NCBI GenBank assembly: GCA_937902455.1
Contig: CALELI010000122.1
Coordinates: 1 to 5,860 of the forward strand
Length of the DNA: 5,860 nt
Source of the DNA: an uncultured Prevotellaceae bacterium
GTDB lineage: Bacteria > Bacteroidota > Bacteroidia > Bacteroidales > Bacteroidaceae
Reading direction: 5' to 3'
The position numbers and the translations under genes were made by a program. Positions 1-5,221 of this stretch are shown here, in pieces. The notes beneath the pieces were generated by a model that saw only the letters and a program-made list of their open reading frames with translations, ran no database searches and was not told the origin of the DNA. Every line of letters starts with the position of its first letter. Position 1 is the stretch's first letter.

Positions 1-1
1 A

Positions 2-82
2 GAAAAACAAAGGTCGTATAATATATTCGGACATCAATTAGTCAACAGGTATATCATTCCCAAACTTTATGTATGGGAATAA
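2..82 (+). CDS. Possible C-terminal end of an upstream gene (partial)
   Basis: This reading frame is open from the left edge for 26 codons and stops with TAA at 80-82. The peptide ends in ..HQLVNRYIIPKLYVWE, which has a protein-like mix of hydrophobic and aromatic residues, but it is too short for me to name a family. The two other + frames stop early (at 19-21 and at about 39-41). A 26-codon open frame can arise by chance in A/T-rich DNA, so this is only a candidate. If real, it converges with the minus-strand transcription unit at 111-223, whose terminator would stop RNA polymerase before it entered this gene. Confidence 0.3.
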   Translation, partial: EKQRSYNIFGHQLVNRYIIPKLYVWE

Positions 83-91
83 AAGTCTGGG
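56..91. other. Two overlapping, mutually exclusive inverted repeats
   Basis: One inverted repeat is a perfect 7-bp match, ATTCCCA at 56-62 with TGGGAAT at 74-80. The other pairs CCCAAACTTT at 59-68 with AAAGTCTGGG at 82-91; its single mismatch (63/87) becomes a G-U wobble only in minus-strand RNA, giving 10 pairs. Both structures need bases 59-62, so they cannot form together. No T-run follows on either strand, so neither looks like an intrinsic terminator. They could be part of a minus-strand leader or a 3' end structure of an upstream + strand gene. Confidence 0.35.
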
Positions 92-110
92 ATGCTTATG
101 GAGTTGTCGT

Positions 111-145
111 AAAAAAAAGAAGCTCCCCATTTCACAACGGAGAGC
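111..145 (-). terminator. Rho-independent terminator, minus strand
   Basis: Read on the minus strand, GCTCTCC (145-139) pairs with GGGGAGC (128-122). The stem is 7 bp with one G-U wobble around a 10-nt loop. It is followed directly by TTCTTTTTTTT (121-111), an ideal U-tract. On the + strand the same stem has the A-run in front and no T-run after it, so it should work only for right-to-left transcription. Confidence 0.75.
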
Positions 146-187
146 CCCCGAATATCAAAACAAATTAAGTATGAGATATTTTATTAT
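111..187 (-). ncRNA. Candidate small RNA or terminated leader of about 75 nt
   Basis: This is the stretch between the predicted minus-strand start site (about 185-187, some 6-8 nt past the -7 element) and the end of the U-tract at 111. The RNA would hold a 5' hairpin (AATATC at 180-175 with GATATT at 156-151, loop of 18 nt) and then the GC-rich terminator hairpin. The sequence between the stems is A/U-rich and single-stranded, a layout common in bacterial small RNAs. I see no convincing reading frame inside and no match to an RNA family I know, including 6S, tmRNA or a common riboswitch. It could be a stand-alone small RNA, or the terminated leader of a minus-strand gene lying left of the window. 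Confidence 0.45.
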
Positions 188-192
188 CGTTG

Positions 193-223
193 CAAAGGTA
201 AGCAATAAAATTGAATATCCAAA
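193..223 (-). promoter_or_regulatory. Bacteroidota-type promoter, minus strand
   Basis: On the minus strand the -33 element TTTG lies at 223-220 and the -7 element TACCTTTG (TAnnTTTG) at 200-193, separated by 19 nt. This fully matches the consensus for the primary sigma factor of Bacteroidota. It faces away from the nqr operon and sits about 50 nt before the minus-strand terminator at 145-111, so the two form a complete short transcription unit. Confidence 0.6.
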
Positions 224-234
224 GAAATTTCCTG

Positions 235-390
235 TTATTTTTTATTAATTCGTTCTTTTCTTTCCGTCTTTACCCGATTTTCCATGTGCGGCTGTGGTCT
301 ATCTCGCCTTAGCTCCACTCCGACTTTGTCATCGCTCAGATTCATGCAGTTCACGGCACGAATGTCCGCCCTTTCGCGTGGCGCGTGTAA
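235..390 (-). other. GC-rich intergenic block with a 36-codon minus-strand frame
   Basis: Positions about 255-390 are clearly richer in G+C than the A/T-rich flanks. On the minus strand an ATG at 345-343 opens a 36-residue frame ending with TAA at 237-235. The peptide is strongly charged (for example ELRRDRPQ and KTERKERINKK) with no hydrophobic core. The frame stays open without a stop back to about 423, so the ATG choice is arbitrary. I see no ribosome-binding or promoter signal for it. From memory, unverified, similar short hypothetical peptides recur in Prevotella genomes, which would suggest a dispersed intergenic repeat and not a gene. A small inverted repeat, CGCG-TGG-CGCG, lies at 375-385. 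Confidence 0.25.
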
Positions 391-418
391 AATTAATAAG
401 GTGGAAGTTTCATTATTA

Positions 419-450
419 TTTGGTCAACTTGTTTTTTTTTGTTAATTTTG
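419..450 (+). promoter_or_regulatory. Promoter of the nqr operon
   Basis: A -33 element TTTG (419-422) and a -7 element TAATTTTG (443-450, matching TAnnTTTG) are separated by 20 nt, as expected for the Bacteroidota primary sigma factor. The start site should fall near 455-458, leaving a leader of about 60 nt before nqrA. The spacer contains nine T residues in a row (432-440). I see no other promoter in the operon, including the nqrD-nqrE gap, so the six genes are probably transcribed mainly from here. Confidence 0.65.
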
Positions 451-461
451 CACCTTGAAAT

Positions 462-515
462 ATGTGTTTATTCACAGAAAAGGATAATTTTTATATAATT
501 AAAATATTTTATTAA
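462..515 (+). CDS. Possible 17-residue upstream peptide in the nqr leader
   Basis: An ATG at 462-464 opens a frame encoding MCLFTEKDNFYIIKIFY and stops with TAA at 513-515, 2 nt before the nqrA start codon. Its start would lie only about 5-7 nt from the predicted 5' end of the mRNA. The codons are A/T-rich, as is the whole leader, so the frame may be accidental. If translated it could couple to nqrA through termination-reinitiation. There is no run of one amino acid that would suggest classical attenuation. Confidence 0.15.
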   Translation: MCLFTEKDNFYIIKIFY

Positions 516-517
516 CA

Positions 518-1846
518 ATGGCGAATGTAATTAAATTACACAAAGGCTTGAACATCAATGTGGCTGGCAAGGCTGCACCTGAGGTCAAGGCGGTGAAGGA
601 TTCGGCAATCATCGGTATTGTCCCGGATGCGTTCACTGGCGTGAAACCTCTGGTGAAGGTCAAGGAAGGCACAATGGTGAAGGCCGGAGATGCACTTTTC
701 GTAGACAAGTTGCATCCAGAAGTGGTTTTCGCATCACCAGTAAGCGGCAAGGTCGTTACTGTTGAGCGTGGAGACCGTCGTAAGGTGTTAAGCATTCAGG
801 TAGAAGCTGACGAGGAACAGCAGTATGTTGACTTTGGTCAGGGAATACCAGCCAGCAAGGACGAAGTGAAGCAGGCACTCCTGAAATCAGGTCTGTTTGC
901 TTTCTTCATTCAGCGTCCGTATGCTGTGACTTGTAATCCTGATGATGATCCAAAGGCAATATTCGTGTCTGGATTCAGCGACATGCCTCTTGCTGCAGAT
1001 TTCGAGGTCGTGTACAAAGGACAGGAAAGGGATTTCCAGACTGGTATCGACGCCCTCGGCAAACTGGCAAAGGTTTACCTGGGTATCAAACCGACAAGTG
1101 CTCTCAGAAATGTGAAGAACGCAGAAATCACTGTGTTTGAAGGTAAGTGTCCGGCTGGTAATGTCGGCGTTCAGATTAACCATATCTCTCCTGTGAACAA
1201 AGGTGAGGTTGTATGGACAATCGGAGCTGAAGAAGTGATTTTTATCGGTCGTCTCTTCAATACAGGTAAGCTGAATCTTACTCGTACGATTGCCGTGGCA
1301 GGACCAGAGGTAAAGGACCCTTGCTATGTTCAGGTGGTTGTAGGTGCAAAGATTGGCAAGGTTGTTGCAGAAAAGGTGAATGACAATGCTGTCATCATCG
1401 ACGGCAATCCTCTCACAGGTCGTGAGGTGACTGTGGATGACTTCCTCGGAGCTCACACTACTGAGGTTACTGCAATAGCAAACGGAAGCGAGGCCGATGA
1501 GGCTTTTGGCTGGATTCTCCCTCGTTTCAACCAGTTCTCAGTAAGCCGTTCTTACTTCAGCTGGTTGCAGGGTAACAAGGCCTTCAAGTTCGACAACAGA
1601 ATCAAGGGTGGTCATCGCCACATGATTATGTCGGGCGAATATGATAAGGTGTTTCCTATGGACATCTTCCCGGAACAGTTGGTGAAGGCAATTATTGCCG
1701 GCGACATCGACCGTATGGAAGCTCTTGGTATTTATGAGGTTGCTCCTGAAGACTTCGCACTTTGCGAGTTCGTTGACTCGTCAAAGGTGGAGGTTCAGCG
1801 TGTAGTACGTGAAGGACTCGACATGTTAAGAAAGGAGAATAGCTAA
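518..1846 (+). CDS. nqrA: Na+-translocating NADH-quinone reductase subunit A
   Basis: NqrA is the hydrophilic, cytoplasmic subunit of Na+-NQR that sits against NqrB and has been linked to quinone binding. The protein has 442 residues, close to the usual family length of about 445. The N-terminus (IKLHKGLNINVAG) has the family pattern, followed by a lipoyl/biotinyl-like barrel around residues 30-97 with FASPVSGKV at 71-79. The middle holds RPYAV (133-137), a P-A-G-N-V-G stretch (212-217) and the IGAEEVIFIGRLFNTG segment (235-250). The C-terminal part around residues 393-440 (GDIDRMEALG, then ALCEFVD) resembles RnfC, its distant relative. The ATG at 518 is preceded by A/T-rich sequence with no clear Shine-Dalgarno site, normal for Bacteroidota. 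It is the first gene of the operon, 1 nt from nqrB. Confidence 0.96.
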   Translation: MANVIKLHKGLNINVAGKAAPEVKAVKDSAIIGIVPDAFTGVKPLVKVKEGTMVKAGDALFVDKLHPEVVFASPVSGKVVTVERGDRRKVLSIQVEADEEQQYVDFGQGIPASKDEVKQALLKSGLFAFFIQRPYAVTCNPDDDPKAIFVSGFSDMPLAADFEVVYKGQERDFQTGIDALGKLAKVYLGIKPTSALRNVKNAEITVFEGKCPAGNVGVQINHISPVNKGEVVWTIGAEEVIFIGRLFNTGKLNLTRTIAVAGPEVKDPCYVQVVVGAKIGKVVAEKVNDNAVIIDGNPLTGREVTVDDFLGAHTTEVTAIANGSEADEAFGWILPRFNQFSVSRSYFSWLQGNKAFKFDNRIKGGHRHMIMSGEYDKVFPMDIFPEQLVKAIIAGDIDRMEALGIYEVAPEDFALCEFVDSSKVEVQRVVREGLDMLRKENS

Positions 1847-1847
1847 T

Positions 1848-3011
1848 ATGAAACTCAAGAAATATATTGACACACAACTGAAGCCTCAGTTTGAAGAAGG
1901 CGGTAAGTTCCATGCGCTCAGGTCTGTGTTCGACGGATTCTATACTTTCATGTATGTGCCAAATGAGGTAGCAGGCAAGAAAGGTGCTCATATCCACGAT
2001 GCAATCGACTCCAAGCGTATCATGTCGATGGTTGTAATCGCTCTCATACCTTGCCTCCTGTTCGGTATGTACAACATCGGTTATGGCCATTATGAAGCTA
2101 TTGGTGAAACTCAGGACTTCTGGATGACATTCCTCTATGGTCTGCTTGCCGTGCTTCCGAAGGTTGCAGTGAGCTACATCGTAGGTCTGGGCATCGAATT
2201 CATCATCGCTCAGTGGAAGAAGGAAGAAATCCAGGAAGGATTCCTTGTTTCCGGTATGATTATCCCTCTCATCGTGCCAATCAACTGCCCTCTGTGGATG
2301 CTCGCAGTTGCAACTGCCTTTGCGGTAATCTTTGCAAAGGAAGTGTTCGGCGGTACTGGTATGAATATCTTCAATGTTGCACTCGTTACACGTGCATTCC
2401 TCTTCTTCTCTTACCCTTCAGTAATGAGTGGAGACAATGTATGGGTGAACAGCAACTACATGGATTGCATCAACGGTGTCTCTGGCACGGCTACAGATGC
2501 ATTCACGATGGCAACTCCTCTCGGTCAGCTCGGTGCCGGCCAGGCAGTTACTACACCTCTTGAAAACATGATTACAGGTCTGATGCCAGGTTCTATCGGT
2601 GAGACTTCTCTCATCGCCATCGCTCTTGGCGCAATCATACTCCTCTGGTGCGGTGTGGCAAGTTGGAAGACTATGCTCAGCGTATTTGTCGGTGGTGCAG
2701 TCATGGCATTCATCTTCCAGGACAAGTGTCCTGAAGGCTTCCAGTGGTGGCAGCACCTCTGTGTAGGTGGTTTCGCATTCGGAGCAGTCTTCATGGCAAC
2801 CGACCCTGTGACAAGTGCCCGTACTGAGACTGGCAAGTGGTTCTACGGATTCTTCATCGGATGTGTGGCAATTATCGTTCGCGTACTCAATCCTGGTTTC
2901 CCGGAGGGTATGATGCTTGCCATCCTCCTCATGAACGTATTTGCTCCGCTCATCGACTACTGTGTTGTTCAGGCTAATATTAACAAGCGTGCAAAGCGCG
3001 TAAAAGCATAA
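1848..3011 (+). CDS. nqrB: Na+-translocating NADH-quinone reductase subunit B
   Basis: NqrB is the large membrane subunit; it carries covalent FMN and riboflavin and provides the Na+ path and part of the quinone site. The 387-residue protein starts with a cytoplasmic segment of about 55 residues, followed by many membrane segments (from about 57-75, 89-118 and 130-165 onward, ending at about 354-375). Family signatures include GMNIFN (171-176) and MATDPVTS (316-323), shared with RnfD. The likely FMN attachment site is Thr223 in D217-A-F-T-M-A-T223, which keeps the Asp and Ala of the flavinylation motif but has Met where Gly is usual. The C-terminus is basic (KRAKRVKA), fitting a cytoplasmic end. 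A purine-rich GGAG at 1834-1837, inside the end of nqrA and 10 nt before ATG, could serve as ribosome binding site. The 1-nt gap to nqrA suggests coupled translation. Confidence 0.96.
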   Translation: MKLKKYIDTQLKPQFEEGGKFHALRSVFDGFYTFMYVPNEVAGKKGAHIHDAIDSKRIMSMVVIALIPCLLFGMYNIGYGHYEAIGETQDFWMTFLYGLLAVLPKVAVSYIVGLGIEFIIAQWKKEEIQEGFLVSGMIIPLIVPINCPLWMLAVATAFAVIFAKEVFGGTGMNIFNVALVTRAFLFFSYPSVMSGDNVWVNSNYMDCINGVSGTATDAFTMATPLGQLGAGQAVTTPLENMITGLMPGSIGETSLIAIALGAIILLWCGVASWKTMLSVFVGGAVMAFIFQDKCPEGFQWWQHLCVGGFAFGAVFMATDPVTSARTETGKWFYGFFIGCVAIIVRVLNPGFPEGMMLAILLMNVFAPLIDYCVVQANINKRAKRVKA

Positions 3012-3016
3012 AGGAT

Positions 3017-3868
3017 ATGGCAAAGTTTAAATGTAATCTATGTGGTCAGACTTTCGAGGCTGACTCCAAACCAGAGAAGTGTCCTATATGCGGTGCTCCG
3101 GCTTCTGAGATAGTTGAGGTAGCAGACGAAAGTGCTAATGAAACTCCTAAGAAGAAAGGACTTGACACTAACGGCAATGCCTATACCATCATCTACTCCA
3201 CAGTCATCGTGGTAGTTGTGGCATTCCTTCTTGCATTCGTAGTATCTGCGCTCAAGCCACAGCAGGACGCAAACGTGAAGATTGACACCATGCAGCATAA
3301 GCTCAACGCACTCAACATCCGCGGACTCGACAAGGCTGTCGTTGAAGAGAAGTTCAACGACCTCAAGATTGGCGAGGAAGTAATGGGTGACGTGACTGTC
3401 GAAGAGTTTGCTGTCGACGGCTCGACAAAATACCTCGTACCCGTATCAGGTAGAGGACTTTGGGGTGGTATCTGGGGCTTCATTGCTCTCGACGACGACC
3501 TCAATACAATCTATGGTACTGACTTCCAGCACGAGAGTGAGACTGCAGGTCTCGGTGCTCTCATTGCAGAACAGCCATTCCAGGATTCATTCCGTGGAAA
3601 GAAGGTGTTTGCAGAAGGTGCTTCCGAAGTTACTCTCTCAGTTGTCAAGAAGGGCAAGCAGGGTGACCTTGCTCCCGAGAACTATGTTGATGGTATAACT
3701 GGTGCTACACTTACAAGCAACGGAGTTGATGCAATGCTCAAGGAATGTCTCATCAAGGTTGTCAAGACAAATGCCGAGGCAGAGCATGACTGTGCAAACC
3801 ATAAGGACGGCGAACCTTGCACGAATCCAAATCCATGCGAGAAGTGTAAACAACAAATGGGTAAATAA
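3017..3868 (+). CDS. nqrC: Na+-translocating NADH-quinone reductase subunit C with fused rubredoxin-like domain
   Basis: NqrC passes electrons through a covalent FMN, held on the outer side of the membrane, to NqrB. The 283-residue protein has four parts. Residues 1-35 form a rubredoxin-like site, C6-x2-C9-x12-C22-x2-C25 (KCPICGAP), the spacing seen in the C-terminal domain of rubrerythrin. After a linker with KKK (45-47) comes one membrane helix at about 57-79, which by the positive-inside rule leaves the N-terminus in the cytoplasm. The periplasmic FMN-binding domain follows, with D225-G-I-T-G-A-T231-L-T-S; Thr231 is the expected FMN attachment residue. The last 30 residues hold C259, C268, C274 and C277 with H257 and H262. 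The normal family start corresponds to about residue 50 (DTNGNAYTIIY), so about 49 residues are added. ATG 3017 is the only sensible start: it lies 5 nt after nqrB, and the next in-frame Met (92) would remove the helix. Confidence 0.94.
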   Translation: MAKFKCNLCGQTFEADSKPEKCPICGAPASEIVEVADESANETPKKKGLDTNGNAYTIIYSTVIVVVVAFLLAFVVSALKPQQDANVKIDTMQHKLNALNIRGLDKAVVEEKFNDLKIGEEVMGDVTVEEFAVDGSTKYLVPVSGRGLWGGIWGFIALDDDLNTIYGTDFQHESETAGLGALIAEQPFQDSFRGKKVFAEGASEVTLSVVKKGKQGDLAPENYVDGITGATLTSNGVDAMLKECLIKVVKTNAEAEHDCANHKDGEPCTNPNPCEKCKQQMGK

Positions 3869-3874
3869 TACATT

Positions 3875-4510
3875 ATGGCTATATTTTCAAAACAAAACGG
3901 TGAGGCGCTTACAAATCCGCTGAACCTCAATAACCCGATTGCCGTCCAGGTGCTTGGTATCTGTTCTGCACTTGCAGTGACAAGCCAGCTCAAGCCTGCC
4001 ATCGTAATGGGACTTTCCGTTACCATCATCACGGCATTCTCCAATCTGATTATGTCTATCATCAGAAAGACTGTGCCTAACCGCATCCGTATCATCGTAC
4101 AGCTCGTTGTCGTTGCTGCTCTCGTTACAATCGTAAGCAACATCCTCAAGGCATACGTCTACGATGTAAGCGTACAGCTCTCTGTATATGTAGGTCTGAT
4201 TATTACCAACTGTATCCTCATGGGCCGTATCGAGGCATACGCTCTCCAGAATGGTCCTTGGGCATCGTTCCTCGACGGAATAGGTAATGGTCTCGGCTAT
4301 GCTATGATTCTCGTCATAGTAGGCTTCGTCCGCGAATTTCTTGGTAACGGATCTCTCTTTGGATTCAAGATCATCCCTGACACATGGCTCATGGACAATG
4401 GCGGCTACTACCTCCACAACGGAATGATGACCATGCCAGCCATGGCACTTATCATCGTTGCCTGTGTCATCTGGGTACATCGTTCTATCAACAAGGATAT
4501 GCAACAATAA
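3875..4510 (+). CDS. nqrD: Na+-translocating NADH-quinone reductase subunit D
   Basis: NqrD is an integral membrane subunit that pairs with NqrE; together they hold an intramembrane [2Fe-2S] cluster passing electrons from NqrF to NqrC. The 211-residue length is typical. About six membrane helices are visible (roughly 23-39, 41-62, 70-92, 101-123, 134-154 and 183-202). The two half-site motifs are present: LGICSALAVT with Cys30 and TNCILMGRIEA with Cys113, in the two pseudo-symmetric halves characteristic of the NqrDE/RnfAE family. ATG follows nqrC after 6 nt. Unlike other junctions in the operon, the stop is followed by a 78-nt gap with heptamer repeats before nqrE. RnfE is the nearest alternative, but the NQR neighbours settle the assignment. 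Confidence 0.96.
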   Translation: MAIFSKQNGEALTNPLNLNNPIAVQVLGICSALAVTSQLKPAIVMGLSVTIITAFSNLIMSIIRKTVPNRIRIIVQLVVVAALVTIVSNILKAYVYDVSVQLSVYVGLIITNCILMGRIEAYALQNGPWASFLDGIGNGLGYAMILVIVGFVREFLGNGSLFGFKIIPDTWLMDNGGYYLHNGMMTMPAMALIIVACVIWVHRSINKDMQQ

Positions 4511-4514
4511 ACCC

Positions 4515-4535
4515 GAATTACGAATTACGAATCAC
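4515..4535. repeat. Heptamer tandem repeat array 1 (GAATTAC x2 + GAATCAC)
   Basis: Three head-to-tail 7-bp units lie in the nqrD-nqrE gap: GAATTAC at 4515-4521 and 4522-4528, and the variant GAATCAC at 4529-4535. GAG follows. Similar AATTACGAATTACG-type arrays are, from memory, common between genes in some bacteria (cyanobacteria have heptamer STRR families). A partly inverted partner array lies 18 nt downstream. Confidence 0.85.
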
Positions 4536-4553
4536 GAGTCGTTGCAGATGCTC

Positions 4554-4574
4554 GGATTTCGGATTTCGGATTTC
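4554..4574. repeat. Heptamer tandem repeat array 2 (GGATTTC x3)
   Basis: Three perfect 7-bp units GGATTTC lie at 4554-4560, 4561-4567 and 4568-4574. Read on the minus strand they are GAAATCC units followed by GAG, which aligns with the first array (GAATTAC units followed by GAG). The pair can be seen as a degenerate inverted repeat with CTC/GAG at the loop end and about 5 of 7 matches in the two outer units. The resulting RNA stem would be weak, and no U-tract follows, so it is not an intrinsic terminator. Confidence 0.85.
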
Positions 4575-4588
4575 AAATTTAGAAACAA

Positions 4589-5212
4589 ATGGAACATTTT
4601 TTTGAATTATTCGTTCGCTCGATTTTCGTCGACAACATGATATTCGCGTTCTTCCTGGGTATGTGTTCATATCTTGCAGTATCCAAGACCGTGAAGACCA
4701 GTTTCGGACTCGGTTGTGCTGTGACATTCGTGTTGCTCATAACAGTCCCTGTAGATTATCTGCTCCAGACAAAGATTCTCGATGCCAGCAGCTTCATCGG
4801 CATCGACCTCACTTTCCTGAGCTTCATCCTCTTTATCGCCGTCATCGCAGCTATGACTCAGCTCGTGGAGATGTTCGTTGAACGTTTCTCACCATCTCTT
4901 TATAGCGCTCTCGGTATCTTCCTTCCACTTATTGCCGTAAACTGTGCCATCATGGGTGCTTCCCTGTTCATGCAGCAGCGAATCCAGATGAATCCTGACA
5001 ATGCCCAGTACATCGGTGGAGTAGGAGATTGTGTTGCTTACGCTCTCGGTAGCGGTATCGGCTGGACACTCGCAATCGTCTGTCTTGCTGCTATCCGTGA
5101 AAAGATGGCTTACAGTGATGTTCCGAAGCCACTTCGTGGACTCGGTATCACATTCATCACCGTAGGACTCATGGCTATGGCATTCATGTGTTTCAGTGGA
5201 CTTAAAATGTAG
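4589..5212 (+). CDS. nqrE: Na+-translocating NADH-quinone reductase subunit E
   Basis: NqrE is the partner of NqrD in the membrane and supplies the other two ligands of the shared [2Fe-2S] cluster. The protein has 207 residues, close to the family norm, with about six hydrophobic helices (roughly 12-32, 38-58, 72-94, 104-127, 145-168 and 184-203). The conserved half-site motifs are FFLGMCSYLAVSK with Cys26 and VNCAIMGASLF with Cys119. The N-terminus (MEHFFELFVRSIFVDNMIFAF) is characteristic of NqrE. The upstream A-rich stretch AGAAACAA precedes the ATG, with no Shine-Dalgarno match. The gene ends with three consecutive in-frame stops, TAG-TAA-TAG (5210-5218), a tight end before nqrF. RnfA is the nearest homologue outside NQR. 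Confidence 0.96.
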   Translation: MEHFFELFVRSIFVDNMIFAFFLGMCSYLAVSKTVKTSFGLGCAVTFVLLITVPVDYLLQTKILDASSFIGIDLTFLSFILFIAVIAAMTQLVEMFVERFSPSLYSALGIFLPLIAVNCAIMGASLFMQQRIQMNPDNAQYIGGVGDCVAYALGSGIGWTLAIVCLAAIREKMAYSDVPKPLRGLGITFITVGLMAMAFMCFSGLKM

Positions 5213-5221
5213 TAATAGATC

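Noticed and set aside
8..15. Possible further minus-strand -7 element (GACCTTTG)
   Set aside because: It has one mismatch to TAnnTTTG and no TTTG at a suitable distance.
1..34. Minus-strand ATG (34-32) opening a frame to the left edge (MSEYIIRPLFF)
   Set aside because: Only 11 codons are visible, and it competes with the longer + strand frame over the same bases. Kept only as an alternative that would turn the minus-strand RNA into a leader.
412..420. ATTATTATT triplet repeat
   Set aside because: Three units in A/T-rich DNA are expected by chance.
887..1456. Long minus-strand frame (189 codons) inside nqrA
   Set aside because: It lies entirely antisense to a clear nqrA. The peptide is rich in Cys, His and Ser with no domain pattern, as expected from a reversed coding strand.
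2418..3023. Minus-strand frame of 201 codons across nqrB
   Set aside because: It is antisense to strongly conserved NqrB membrane segments, with a Cys/Glu/His-rich composition and no recognisable family.
3887..4507. Minus-strand frame of 206 codons covering nearly all of nqrD
   Set aside because: A striking length, but it mirrors nqrD codon by codon and has low-complexity, charged content. No promoter or start signal was seen.
4511..4588. Intrinsic terminator or internal promoter in the nqrD-nqrE gap
   Set aside because: The heptamer arrays form only a weak imperfect stem with no U-tract, and there is no TTTG/TAnnTTTG pair.
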